Positions 9,006 to 17,862 of a stretch of 64,000 bases of DNA are shown here, piece by piece (positions within the stretch are counted from its first letter, which is position 1; every line of letters starts with the position of its first letter). The notes below the pieces were generated by a model. It was not told where the DNA came from, did no database searches, and saw only the letters and a list, made by a program, of their open reading frames with translations. The DNA comes from Rhizobiales bacterium Ga0077537 (GTDB lineage: Bacteria > Pseudomonadota > Alphaproteobacteria > Rhizobiales > Hyphomicrobiaceae): the NCBI GenBank assembly GCA_001464955.1, contig LNEM01000010.1, forward strand, positions 27,218 through 91,217. The letters run 5' to 3'. The translations under genes were made by a program, and so were the position numbers.

Positions 9006-9590
9006 TCAGCCGTGGCGCACGTAGAACGGCGTCTTTCCCATCGCCATCAGCGCATGGTCGGCCGAGAACATATCGGCGTGATGGAGCACGTAGGCCGCCG
9101 CATTGCGCCCGCGATAGGGCATCTTCGGCGAGTGCGTGGTCACCGTCGCCACGACCTGGTGAGAGAAACCCAACTCCTTCAGCAGCATGCCGCCGACCAC
9201 GCCGTGCGGGATCTCGTCGGCCAGTTGCGAACGAACGACAGCGCCGCCGACGCGGGCATACATCAGCGGCTTGTCGACGTCGTGCAGGATCAGGATCGGG
9301 ACCAGCACGTCGTGGGGAACCTCCAGCGACCACTCGGATGTCGCGCGCTTCGCCAGTTCGACCCCTGTCCGCGTGACCTCGTTCACGTGCGCCAGAAGCG
9401 GGTAATCGACGCCCTCGGTCCACGGCATGTCCTCGAGCCGCTCGTAGGGGCTCGCCGACCACGTCGTCACCCAGGCCGTGACGATGTCGTCGCGGAGGCG
9501 GGGCGAAACGAGGTCGAGGCCCCAGATCTTCTCCTCGACGGCGGTGCGGCGCGCATTCGACGTGCGATCGATGACGTAGGGATGGCTCAT
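9006..9590 (-). CDS. HD-domain protein
   Basis: A 194-residue protein with a metal-dependent phosphohydrolase (HD) pattern: H at LLAHVNEV, the HD pair in LILHDVDKPL, then IPHGVVGG, TTHS and LHHADM. Such proteins hydrolyse phosphate esters of nucleotides or small molecules; the substrate is unknown here. No signal peptide, so it is cytosolic. Start MSHPYVIDR at 9590 is preferred to 9641. It lies downstream of the solute-binding-protein gene in the same direction, but a hairpin between them suggests separate or attenuated transcription. Confidence 0.7.
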   Translation of the reverse strand: MSHPYVIDRTSNARRTAVEEKIWGLDLVSPRLRDDIVTAWVTTWSASPYERLEDMPWTEGVDYPLLAHVNEVTRTGVELAKRATSEWSLEVPHDVLVPILILHDVDKPLMYARVGGAVVRSQLADEIPHGVVGGMLLKELGFSHQVVATVTTHSPKMPYRGRNAAAYVLHHADMFSADHALMAMGKTPFYVRHG

Positions 9591-9611
9591 GCGGTGGCCT
9601 TTCAAAAGAGT

Positions 9612-9635
9612 GCCCGCCGGAGGGATCCAGCGGGC
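9612..9635 (-). terminator. Hairpin after the family-5 binding-protein gene
   Basis: On the minus strand GCCCGC pairs with GCGGGC across a 12-base loop, followed by CTCTTTTG, the layout of an intrinsic terminator for the gene ending at 9659. Confidence 0.45.
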
Positions 9636-9658
9636 CTGCACTGGCTGTCGGCGGGGGT

Positions 9659-11245
9659 TTACTGATCCAGCCAGACGTTGACCAGATCATTGCCCTGGAA
9701 GTGGCTCGATGAGAAGTTCCAGCCCTTCACCTTCTTGTTCAGCACGATGATGCGCTGCCACCAGTTGACAGACAGGGAATAGCCTTGGGTCAACAGGTGC
9801 TTCTCGAAGTCCTGGATCAAGGTCTTGCGCTTTGCCGGATCGAGTTCGCGCAACTGACGGTCCCAGAGCTCATCCAGCTTCTTGTCGTTGTGGCGGGAGT
9901 AGCTGATCGGCGACTTCTCGTTCGTCAGATGCGACTGGTGCTTCTCGGTGGCATTGTCGGCGGCCACCGTGACCGGATAGAGCGCCACGTCGAAGTCGCC
10001 CGAGACGAGATTGCCGAAATAGGCCTTGGTCTCGATCTGGGTGTGCTCGACGTTGACGCCGATGCGGCGCCACTGGTCGATCAGAAACACACCCGTCGGC
10101 GTGTAGGGCTGATCGAGCGTGCGGTTGTGGAGCCGGACCTTGAGGCCCTCGGCGCCCGCCTCCTTCAGGAGTTGCCGGGCTTCTGCCCGCGACTTCTCGA
10201 TGTCGCGGGCATAGCCGGGGATCTTCTCGAGTTCGGCGTCACTCAGCGCCATGTCGTAGCCCGGACGCAGCATGCCGCCCGTCGCCTTGACGAAGGTGAC
10301 GCGGGACAATTGTTCATTGCCGCCCCAGCGATCGATGGCGAGCGACAGGGCGCGGCGCACGCGGACGTCGTCGAAGGGCTTCTTGCGGGTGTTGAAAATG
10401 ACGATATTGACCGTGCCCCACGGACCTTCATGCACGGTCCAGCGGTTCGGATCGGCTCTCAGAAGCTGGTCACGCTCGGCAGGGGTGCGCCCCCGGAAGG
10501 CGGCGTCGAACTGGCCGCCGATCAAGCCCGGGACAACGGCACCCGACTTGACGAAGTAGGCCTTGTAGCCGTCGAGGTAAGGCCGTCCTTTCAGGAAATA
10601 GTCGTCGAACCGCTTCGCGACGACATGCGAGCCGCGCACGTGCTCGACGAACTGGAAGGCGCCTGAGCCAACGATATTGGCTGCCGGAAAGCGCGGCTCC
10701 TTCTCCACCTTCGCCTTGCTGAAGATGCAATTGAAGGGGTTCGCGAAGTTGTCCATCATCGTCGCGTTCGGCAGCGACAGCTTGAACACGACCGTCGTCG
10801 CGTCGGGCGTCTCGATGGACTTCACGTCGGAGAACAGCGATTTGCGGAGCGAAACAACCCCTTCGGGCGGCAACTGGATACGCTCGAAGGAAAACTTCAC
10901 ATCCGCCGAAGTGAGCGGTGAGCCGTCGTGGAACTTCACCCCGTCATGGATCTTGAACGTGTAGGTCAGCCCGTCGGGCGTCACGGTCCAGCTTTTCGCC
11001 AGATCCCCGGTGATCGCACCGCCCTTCGAGGCGTCGTAGCGAACGAGGAACGAGTAAAACGGGCTGATCGGGTGCAGGAGCGCGAACGTCTGCGAGGCGT
11101 GGCAATCGTAATCTGCCGGCTCGGCCGTGACTGCGAATTGCAGGGTGCCGCCTCGTTTTCCTTCCTGCGCGATCGACGGAACGATTGCTATTCCAAAAAG
11201 CGATAATCCGGCCACAACGGCAGTGGCCGCCGGTTTCATCGACAT
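9659..11245 (-). CDS. ABC transporter substrate-binding protein, family 5 (peptide/nickel/opine type)
   Basis: A 528-residue periplasmic binding protein. It has an N-terminal Sec signal (VVAGLSLFGIAIVPSIAQ, cleavage likely after SIAQ). The SBP_bac_5 features follow: RGGTLQFAV, SWTVTPDGLTYTFKIHDGVKFHDG near residues 80-105, DVRVRRALSLAIDR near 290, and a C-terminal WWQRIIV. These proteins deliver peptides, nickel complexes or other small ligands to a Dpp/Opp-type permease. No permease or ATPase genes of that type lie beside it, so it is an orphan here or its partners are elsewhere. Ligand not predictable. Confidence 0.88.
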   Translation of the reverse strand: MSMKPAATAVVAGLSLFGIAIVPSIAQEGKRGGTLQFAVTAEPADYDCHASQTFALLHPISPFYSFLVRYDASKGGAITGDLAKSWTVTPDGLTYTFKIHDGVKFHDGSPLTSADVKFSFERIQLPPEGVVSLRKSLFSDVKSIETPDATTVVFKLSLPNATMMDNFANPFNCIFSKAKVEKEPRFPAANIVGSGAFQFVEHVRGSHVVAKRFDDYFLKGRPYLDGYKAYFVKSGAVVPGLIGGQFDAAFRGRTPAERDQLLRADPNRWTVHEGPWGTVNIVIFNTRKKPFDDVRVRRALSLAIDRWGGNEQLSRVTFVKATGGMLRPGYDMALSDAELEKIPGYARDIEKSRAEARQLLKEAGAEGLKVRLHNRTLDQPYTPTGVFLIDQWRRIGVNVEHTQIETKAYFGNLVSGDFDVALYPVTVAADNATEKHQSHLTNEKSPISYSRHNDKKLDELWDRQLRELDPAKRKTLIQDFEKHLLTQGYSLSVNWWQRIIVLNKKVKGWNFSSSHFQGNDLVNVWLDQ

Positions 11246-11368
11246 GACTTCCTCCCAGTTTGTTCCGGTCGTTGATGCTGCCGAGGTCGTCGGCAGTGCC
11301 GGTGCAGGGAGTTTCGCCCCTTTTTGCGAGACGGGGCAATGGGGATCGCGCCATCGCCAGCGGCGCGG

Positions 11369-12118
11369 TCAGCCGGTGATCCCGCGCCAGACGAGCATCA
11401 GGCCACCCAGCACGACCGTCGCTTCGATCATCGTGTCATGGAGGCGGGCCGAGAACCGGCTGGTCATCCAGCGCGCCAGAAGCGTGCCGGGCGTCGCCAT
11501 CACGCCGATCAGGATCGCGACCAGCCAGAGTTTTGCCGGCAAGGCGCCGGCGGCGACGAACACCCCGGTCTTGGCGAGCCCGACCAGCGTGCTTGCCAGC
11601 GCGTCCGTCGCGATGACCGCCTTTCCCGTCAGCCCCATGGCCATGAGCATGGAAATAAGGAGCACGCCGACCCCGCTCATGCCGCCCGACAGAAAACCAT
11701 ACACGGCGCCGGCAACGGGTACGCCTGAGCCAGAGAGGCGAAACTGCCGGTTGGCGAGGTAGCGTCGGAGCGGCACCATCGCGAGCAGCGACAGGCCGAT
11801 GACGAGGGCCGCCTCACGGCCCGATAGCGACGTGTAAAGCCACGCGCCCAGCATCGTCGTCGGGATGGCGAAGGCCGCGATCAGAACCGCCCGCCGGATA
11901 TCCAGATGTTCGCGAAAGACGAGGATGCGGGTGGGATTTGTGATCAGGGCCGACAGGCTGATGACGGGCACGATCGCCTCCGCGCCGATGATGGGGACGA
12001 GCACCATCGGCATCAGGAGGCCGGTGCCGTAGCCGGCGATGCCGCCGATCACCTGAGCGGCGAGCGCGGTCACCGCGATCAACCCGAGTTGCCACACGTC
12101 CAACCCGAGCACGTCCAT
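11369..12118 (-). CDS. TauE/SafE family sulfite/anion exporter-like permease
   Basis: A 249-residue protein with about eight hydrophobic segments, belonging to the TauE/SafE (DUF81) family. Characteristic parts are the Gly-rich IGGIAGYGTGLLMPM near the N-terminus and the repeat-related FLSGGMSGVGVLLISMLM in the second half. Members move sulfite, sulfoacetate or other organosulfur anions across the inner membrane; the substrate here is unknown. It lies 123 bases upstream of the family-5 binding-protein gene and just after the MBL hydrolase gene in the opposite sense of reading order (all leftward). GGAAGG precedes the ATG. Confidence 0.85.
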   Translation of the reverse strand: MDVLGLDVWQLGLIAVTALAAQVIGGIAGYGTGLLMPMVLVPIIGAEAIVPVISLSALITNPTRILVFREHLDIRRAVLIAAFAIPTTMLGAWLYTSLSGREAALVIGLSLLAMVPLRRYLANRQFRLSGSGVPVAGAVYGFLSGGMSGVGVLLISMLMAMGLTGKAVIATDALASTLVGLAKTGVFVAAGALPAKLWLVAILIGVMATPGTLLARWMTSRFSARLHDTMIEATVVLGGLMLVWRGITG

Positions 12119-12143
12119 ACGGCTTCATTCCTTCCGCGCCACC

Positions 12144-12941
12144 TCAGTCGAAGTGAACGACCATTCCGTCGTAGGCGGGCTCGACGTGGGGCGGCAGCTC
12201 GCGCTTCAGGCTCGCGTAGTCGAGATCGATGTGGAGGTGGGTGAGGATGGCGCGGCGCGGTTTCAGGCGCTCGATCCATTCGAGGGCTTCCGCGACCGAG
12301 AAATGGCTCGGGTGCGGGAGATAGCGGAGGGCGTCGACCACCCAGAGATCGAGACCGGACAGCAGTTTTTCGGAGGCCGCATCGAGTCCGCTGATGTCCG
12401 GCGAGTAGGCGACGTCGCCGATCCGGAAGCCGAGGGACATCTGATCGCCATGCGCCTGATTGACGGGTGTCGCGACGATCGGGCCGGCCGCGCCGTGAAT
12501 GGTGATCGGCTCCGGCGGCACGATGTCGTGGGCGGTCAGGATCGGCGGATAACTCGAACCGGGCGGCGACTCGAAGCAATAGCCGAAACGCGTCTTCAGC
12601 GAGGCTCCCGTCGCGGCGTCGAAATGCACATCGACGCGCTTTTTCATGTTGAAGGCCAGGATACGCAGATCGTCGATGCCGTGGGTGTGGTCGGCGTGAT
12701 CGTGGGTGAACGCGACGCCGTCGATGGCGCCGACCCTGGCGTCGAGGAGTTGCTCACGCAGATCCGGCGGAGTGTCGATCAGGAACGATGTCCGGCCACG
12801 ACCCGCGATGCGATCGACGAGCGCGGCGCAGCGCCGGCGGCGGTTGCGGGGATTGGTCGGGTCGCAGGCGCCCCAGTTGTTGCCGAGGCGCGGCACGCCG
12901 CCGGACGACCCCGATCCAAGGAGCGTCAGCCGGTAGCTCAT
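12144..12941 (-). CDS. MBL-fold metal-dependent hydrolase (PhnP-like)
   Basis: A 265-residue metallo-beta-lactamase-fold protein with the zinc-binding motif THDHADHTHG (residues about 79-88). Further metal ligands appear in QAHGDQMSLG and ILTHLHIDLD. The N-terminal LGSGSSGGVPR and CxxxxPxNxRxR region is that of PhnP-like phosphodiesterases, which act on cyclic phosphate esters. It is the last gene of the conserved dac-tmk-holB-metG-tatD-MBL operon. Its ATG at 12941 overlaps the tatD stop by four bases. Confidence 0.85.
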   Translation of the reverse strand: MSYRLTLLGSGSSGGVPRLGNNWGACDPTNPRNRRRRCAALVDRIAGRGRTSFLIDTPPDLREQLLDARVGAIDGVAFTHDHADHTHGIDDLRILAFNMKKRVDVHFDAATGASLKTRFGYCFESPPGSSYPPILTAHDIVPPEPITIHGAAGPIVATPVNQAHGDQMSLGFRIGDVAYSPDISGLDAASEKLLSGLDLWVVDALRYLPHPSHFSVAEALEWIERLKPRRAILTHLHIDLDYASLKRELPPHVEPAYDGMVVHFD

Positions 12942-13738
12942 GCGGTCGCCCCGCCAGACGCCGGCGATGCCTTGCGGAAGATGCGATGGAAGTTCGCCGT
13001 CGTGGCTGCCGCGAGCTCATCCGGCGTCACGCCGTGGACCCTTGCCAACGCCGTTGCCGTGTGGGCGACGAAGGCCGGCTCGTTGCGCTTGCCGCGATAG
13101 GGCTCGGGGGCGAGGAAGGGCGCGTCGGTTTCGACGAGAAGCCGATCGAGCGGCACCTCGGCGGCAACCGCACGCAGCGCGTCCGACTTCTTGAAGGTCA
13201 CGACACCGGAGAACGACACGTAGTGGCCAAGGGCCACCGCGCGACGGGCCAGTTCGGCACCGCCCGTGTAGCAATGGAGAATGGCGGTGAACGGCCCCTT
13301 GGCCATCTCCTCCTCGAGGATGCGGCCCGTGTCGTCGTCGGCGTCGCGGGTGTGGATCTCGAGTGGGAGGCCCGTGATTCGGGCTGCCTCGATGTGACGG
13401 CGAAAGCCCTCGGCCTGGGCCTCGGGGGGCGATTTCTTGTAGAAATAATCGAGCCCCGCCTCGCCGATGCCGACGCACTTCGGATGCGCCGAGAGGCGGA
13501 CAATCTCTTCGACGGGAATATCCAGTTCCTCGTGGGCGCCGTGCGGATGGGTGCCGACCGTGAAGTAAACGTCGTCATGGTCTTCCGCGATGGCGCGGTA
13601 GGTGTCGTAGTTCCGGATGCGCGTCGAGATGGTGACGAGAACGCCGACGCCGGCCGCGCGCGCCCGCTCGACGACGGCTGAGCGGTTCTCCGCGAAGTCC
13701 GGGAAATCGAGGTGGCAGTGGTGATCGACGAGGTTCAC
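12938..13738 (-). CDS. tatD: TatD family hydrolase (metal-dependent DNase-like)
   Basis: A 266-residue amidohydrolase-fold protein. Motifs of the TatD/YcfH family are all present: DHHCHLDF at the N-terminus, [38 protein letters not shown] and [11 protein letters not shown]. Members are divalent-metal 3'-5' exonucleases or related phosphoesterases. The start is the GTG at 13738, which overlaps the metG stop by four bases (GTGA) and follows a GGTGGAG. The frame is open further upstream but that sequence is inside metG. Relation to Tat export is only historical. Confidence 0.9.
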   Translation of the reverse strand: MNLVDHHCHLDFPDFAENRSAVVERARAAGVGVLVTISTRIRNYDTYRAIAEDHDDVYFTVGTHPHGAHEELDIPVEEIVRLSAHPKCVGIGEAGLDYFYKKSPPEAQAEGFRRHIEAARITGLPLEIHTRDADDDTGRILEEEMAKGPFTAILHCYTGGAELARRAVALGHYVSFSGVVTFKKSDALRAVAAEVPLDRLLVETDAPFLAPEPYRGKRNEPAFVAHTATALARVHGVTPDELAAATTANFHRIFRKASPASGGATA

Positions 13739-15348
13739 TCCACCGCCCCCTTGTCCTTCGATTTGGGCTTCTTCTGGGGCTTGGGTGGCGGCGCATCGGC
13801 GGTCTCGTCGACGGGCCGCACGTAGCGCGGGAAGACGCCGACGGGAGGCGGCAGCTCCGTCCCCGGCGCGAGCCGACCCGCGGCACCGCACGCAGCAAAG
13901 GTGCGGGCCTCGGGCGGCTGGGCCAAGAGGTCGAGCAGCTTCGATGCAGAACGCGGCATGGCGGGCTGGACGAGTAGAGCCAGCTGCCGCACGACCTCGG
14001 CCGTGACGTAGAGGATCGTCCCCTTCCGCTCCACCGAGAGCGTCTTGTCGAACGGCTTCTCGCTCGCGAAGTAGCGGTCGGCGTCGGAGATCACGGCCCA
14101 GACCGTATCGAGCCACGCCTTGATGGCCTGGCGGTCCATGGCGGCGGAAGCGGCCGGATACATGGCGTCTGCGGCCTGCAGGATCGCCTCGTCGGCGGGC
14201 GTCATGGGCCCGGGCGCCGGGACGCGGCCCTCGAAGCCCTTGGCGATCATCGACAGGGAACGCTGCGCGAGGTTGCCAAGCCCGTTGGCGAGATCGGCAT
14301 TGATGCGGGTCTCGATCGCCTCCGGGCTGTAGCTGCCGTCCTGGCCGAACGCGGTCTCGCGGAGAAAGAAGTAGCGGACCTGATCGACGCCATAGGCTTC
14401 GACGAGGTCGAACGGGTCGACGACATTGCCCACGGATTTCGACATCTTCTCGCCGCGGCTCAGCATGAAGCCGTGGGCGAAGACGCGGCGCGGCAGCTCG
14501 ATCCCGGCCGACATGAGGAACGCGGGCCAGTAAACGGCGTGGAAGCGGACGATGTCCTTGCCGATGACGTGGACGTCGCAGGGCCAGAAGCGGCGGGCCG
14601 GATTGTCGCCCGGGTTCAGGATGCCGGTGGCGGTGACGTAGTTGTTCAGTGCGTCGACCCAGACGTACATGACGTGGCGCGGATTGCCGGGAACGGGGAT
14701 GCCCCAATCCAGCGACGCGCGCGAGATGGAGAGATCCTGCAGACCGCCCTCGACGAAGGAACGCACTTCGTTGCGGCGCTCCGGCGGCAGGATGAAATCG
14801 GGATTGGCGTCGTAGTGCGCGAGGAGCCGGTCCTGGAACGCGGAGAGGCGGAAGAAGTAGGTTTCCTCCTCCGTCCACTCAACCGGCGAGCCGAGCGGCT
14901 CGCGGCGCACGCCGTCGGCTCCGAGTTCGGTCTCCTTCTCGTCGAAGTAGGCCTCCTGGCGCACCGAGTACCAGCCGGCGTACTTCGACATGTAGATGTC
15001 GCCCGACGCCTCCATGCGCCGCCACAGCTCGGTGCAGGCCTCGTAGTGGCGGGCCTCGGTGGTGCGGATGTAGTCGTCATAGGAGCAGTCGAGCGTGTCC
15101 TCCATGCGCCGGAACACGGCGGAGTTGCGGTCGGCCAGTTCCTTCGGCGTCAGGCCCTCGCGGACGGCGGTCTGCTTCATCTTGAGGCCGTGCTCGTCCG
15201 TCCCGGTCAGGAAATGGACGTCGCGCCCCTCGAGGCGAGCGAAGCGTGCGATGGCGTCGGTGGTCAGCGCCGTATAGGCGTGGCCGATGTGGGGAACGCC
15301 GTTCGGATAGAAGATCGGCGTCGTGACGTAGAACGTGCGGGCGCTCAT
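13735..15348 (-). CDS. metG: Methionyl-tRNA synthetase
   Basis: MetRS charges tRNA-Met. The 537-residue protein has the class I signatures PHIGHAYT (about residue 18) and KMSKSVGN (about residue 306). It is the short form without the C-terminal tRNA-binding dimerisation domain, as usual in Alphaproteobacteria, and it has a Pro/Lys-rich tail ([13 protein letters not shown]). The zinc-knuckle cysteines of the longer form are absent from the insert around residues 125-160. Start [11 protein letters not shown] at 15348 is preferred over 15378. Middle gene of the leftward operon, coupled to tatD. Confidence 0.96.
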   Translation of the reverse strand: MSARTFYVTTPIFYPNGVPHIGHAYTALTTDAIARFARLEGRDVHFLTGTDEHGLKMKQTAVREGLTPKELADRNSAVFRRMEDTLDCSYDDYIRTTEARHYEACTELWRRMEASGDIYMSKYAGWYSVRQEAYFDEKETELGADGVRREPLGSPVEWTEEETYFFRLSAFQDRLLAHYDANPDFILPPERRNEVRSFVEGGLQDLSISRASLDWGIPVPGNPRHVMYVWVDALNNYVTATGILNPGDNPARRFWPCDVHVIGKDIVRFHAVYWPAFLMSAGIELPRRVFAHGFMLSRGEKMSKSVGNVVDPFDLVEAYGVDQVRYFFLRETAFGQDGSYSPEAIETRINADLANGLGNLAQRSLSMIAKGFEGRVPAPGPMTPADEAILQAADAMYPAASAAMDRQAIKAWLDTVWAVISDADRYFASEKPFDKTLSVERKGTILYVTAEVVRQLALLVQPAMPRSASKLLDLLAQPPEARTFAACGAAGRLAPGTELPPPVGVFPRYVRPVDETADAPPPKPQKKPKSKDKGAVE

Positions 15349-15396
15349 GGGCGACGGCTTTCTCGGGTGTCGTGGCACGTCGCGCCGCCGTCCGGG

Positions 15397-16518
15397 TCAG
15401 GCGCGGGCCACAATCGAAATGCGGTTGAACGTTTGCAGGATCAATGATTTGCGGTCCAGATTGAGCGCCTGCGCCTCGCCCTTTTCGCGCGCGATTGTTT
15501 CCCACAGCTCAGCCCAGGAGGCAAGCCTCGGCTCCGGCACCAGGCGACGTGCAAGGCCCGTCTCGGCATCGGAGACCGGCAGGCCGGCGCCTCCCCGGAC
15601 AAGCCGCGCCAGCGCCTTCAGGAGGAGATCGTAGAAGAGTTCGAACTTCTCGGCCGCCGCGGTCGAGGCCAGTTCATCGGCCAACGTGTGGACCGCCTGC
15701 CAATCCAGCCGCGGCAGCGCCGCGAGCAGCTGCATCAGTCGGGCATCGATCTTCAGGCCGTCGCCCAGCCACAAGGTGAGGGCGCGCCGAACGCTTCCCT
15801 CGGATAGCGCGACGAGCCGCGTCCAGTCGCCGGCACCGGGGGGCTCACGCTGCTCCAGATCAAGAGCCTGGAGGACGGCGCGCCGGAGATCGGTTTCACC
15901 GAGGGGATGGAGATCCAGCACCCGGCACCGGGAGCGGATGGTCGGCAGCAGGCGCCCGGGGGCCGCCGTCAGCAACAGGAAATAGGTGTTCGGCGGAGGC
16001 TCTTCGAGCGACTTCAGCAGGGCGTTGGCGGCCGCGATGTTGAGCAGGTCGGCCGTGTCGACGATGACGACGCGGCGATCTCCCCGCTCGACGGTGTGCG
16101 TGAGAAAATTGCGGAGACGGCGAACCTCTTCGACCGACACGACGGTCATGAAGCGCTTGGTCTGCTGGTTCCAGGGTCGCCGGAGCACCAGGAGGCCGGG
16201 ATGGGACAAGGCCAGCACCTGGCGCGCCGCGATCGTTTCGCGGGGTATATCGAGTGTGCCCAGCGCCGGGTCCCGTTCGGCCGGCGCTGCAAGGATATAC
16301 CGCGCCAGACGATAGGCGAGCGTCGCCTTTCCGATCCCCTCGTCGCCCGCGATCAGCCAGCCGTGGTGCATCCGCCCCGACGCGAACGCGGCGGCGAGTT
16401 CGGCCTCGGCCCGTTCGTGGCCAAAGAGTTTAGCTGTCGCGCGTGGATGCGGGACGCCTTCCAGCCGATCCGGTTCGGGAAGGATTTCCGGTTCCTCGGC
16501 GGTGGGCCGGCGCGCCAT
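15397..16518 (-). CDS. holB: DNA polymerase III subunit delta'
   Basis: A clamp-loader subunit of the replicative polymerase. The 373-residue protein has an AAA+ fold with a Walker A region GDEGIGKATLAYRLARYIL (about residues 58-76), a sensor-like SLEEPPPNTYFLLLTA, and the RSRCRVLDLHPL element. The zinc-module cysteines of E. coli delta' are missing. Its ATG overlaps the tmk stop by one base (TGATG at 16516-16520). The tmk-holB pair is conserved in this operon. Confidence 0.92.
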   Translation of the reverse strand: MARRPTAEEPEILPEPDRLEGVPHPRATAKLFGHERAEAELAAAFASGRMHHGWLIAGDEGIGKATLAYRLARYILAAPAERDPALGTLDIPRETIAARQVLALSHPGLLVLRRPWNQQTKRFMTVVSVEEVRRLRNFLTHTVERGDRRVVIVDTADLLNIAAANALLKSLEEPPPNTYFLLLTAAPGRLLPTIRSRCRVLDLHPLGETDLRRAVLQALDLEQREPPGAGDWTRLVALSEGSVRRALTLWLGDGLKIDARLMQLLAALPRLDWQAVHTLADELASTAAAEKFELFYDLLLKALARLVRGGAGLPVSDAETGLARRLVPEPRLASWAELWETIAREKGEAQALNLDRKSLILQTFNRISIVARA

Positions 16519-17153
16519 CAGGCCGGCCCGAAGCGGGTCGCAACAAGGCTGCGGATGCCGTCGGCGATCAGATCGATCGGACGCGCTGCGTCGATGACTG
16601 CAATCCGGCTCGGCTCGGCGGTGGCACGGGCGAGGAAGGCCTTTCGCAGAAGGTCGTGATAGGCGAGCCCGCGCGCCTCGTACCCGTCAGGCGGCGCGCC
16701 CCCTGCCCGCTCGCGCGCCCGGGCGAGGCCCGTTGCCGCGTCGAGGTCCATGAGCACCGTGAGGTCCGGGCGGGTGTCGCCGACAACGAGGCTCTCGAGG
16801 GTCGCGAGCGCGGCGTCAGCGAGGCCGCCGGCAGCCCCCTGATAGACGCGGGTCGAATCGGTGAAGCGGTCGCAGATGACCCAATCGCTCCGCGCCAGTG
16901 CCGGCCGGATGGTGGCGTCCAGGTGATCGGCCCGGGCGGCGGTGAAGAGCAGCGCCTCGGACAATGGCGCGTGCGGCGGCGTGGCGGGGTCGAGGATGAA
17001 GTTTCGCAGGGCTTCCGCGAAGGGTGAGCCGCCCGGCTCGCGGGTCTCGACGACCGCAATGCCCCGAGACCGGAGATACGTCGCAAGAAGCCGGGCCTGG
17101 GTCGACTTGCCCGAGCCTTCGCCGCCCTCGAACGTGATGAACCTGCCCGTCAT
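16518..17153 (-). CDS. tmk: Thymidylate kinase
   Basis: Phosphorylates dTMP to dTDP. The 211-residue protein has the P-loop FEGGEGSGKSTQ near its N-terminus, the DR[FY]-type CDRFTDSTRVYQG, and the LMDLDAATGLARARER segment that begins the LID region. Start MTGRFITFEGG at 17153 matches the family; the frame upstream is not homologous. It overlaps holB and is preceded by a methyltransferase gene 31 bases away. Confidence 0.95.
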   Translation of the reverse strand: MTGRFITFEGGEGSGKSTQARLLATYLRSRGIAVVETREPGGSPFAEALRNFILDPATPPHAPLSEALLFTAARADHLDATIRPALARSDWVICDRFTDSTRVYQGAAGGLADAALATLESLVVGDTRPDLTVLMDLDAATGLARARERAGGAPPDGYEARGLAYHDLLRKAFLARATAEPSRIAVIDAARPIDLIADGIRSLVATRFGPA

Positions 17154-17184
17154 GAAGCAGTGGTAGGCGGACACCCCGGGCCTG

Positions 17185-17817
17185 TCAAACCGCGCTACCG
17201 GTGGCGAATCGTGCGAGCCAGACCGTATGGCCGCCGCAGTCGGCGTCCTCGATCGTATGCGCCACGACCTCGAAACCGTGACGAGCCATAACCTCGCGGT
17301 ATGCGGCCGGTGAGAGGCTTGCATGAAACAAGGGCTCCCCCTCGAAGCTCCCCATCGCCTCGCCCTCGTCCGGTCCGCTAGTGAACATCAGCATCGCGCC
17401 CGGGGCCGAGTGGGCGGCGAAGACCCTGAACATGCACCGCTGTTCGGTCCGCGGGAGATGAAAGAAGCTGTCCCACGCCAGGATACCGTCGAAGCTCTCG
17501 GCCAACGCCAGTGACCGCATATCGGCGACGACCCAGTGGTGTCCCGGCAGGCGATGCTGGCACAGCGCGATCATAGCCGGCGAGCTGTCCACGCCGGTTA
17601 CGCGGAAGCCGCGCTCGGAAAGATGGCGGGCGATGGGCTCACCGGAGCCGCAGCCGAGATCGAGAATGCGGGCACCGACCGGTAACGCTGCGCAAAAGCG
17701 ATCGAGCCAGGCGCGTTCAGCGAGGTGCTTGCCGCGCAGGCGATCCCAGGCCATGGCATGGCGGTCGTAGAGCGGAATGATCCTCGATGCGATCCCGGAC
17801 AGGTCATCCTCCCTCAA
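17185..17817 (-). CDS. Class I SAM-dependent methyltransferase
   Basis: A 210-residue protein with the SAM-binding motif I ILDLGCGSGEPIARHL (residues about 51-66), motif II VTGVDSSPAMI, and a DMRSLALAESFDGILAWDSFFHL region. The C-terminal GHTVWLA is common in small-molecule methyltransferases. Substrate unknown. It sits between dac and tmk, which are usually adjacent in related genomes, so it looks like an insertion into the conserved operon. Confidence 0.8.
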   Translation of the reverse strand: MREDDLSGIASRIIPLYDRHAMAWDRLRGKHLAERAWLDRFCAALPVGARILDLGCGSGEPIARHLSERGFRVTGVDSSPAMIALCQHRLPGHHWVVADMRSLALAESFDGILAWDSFFHLPRTEQRCMFRVFAAHSAPGAMLMFTSGPDEGEAMGSFEGEPLFHASLSPAAYREVMARHGFEVVAHTIEDADCGGHTVWLARFATGSAV

Positions 17818-17862
17818 GCCGAACCACTCCGGATGTCACGTCGCGCAGGCGGCGGGCACCGC

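Noticed and set aside
12938..14878. A 646-residue open frame suggesting a fused TatD protein
   Set aside because: The N-terminal 380 residues are an out-of-frame reading of metG; the real TatD starts at the GTG overlapping the metG stop.
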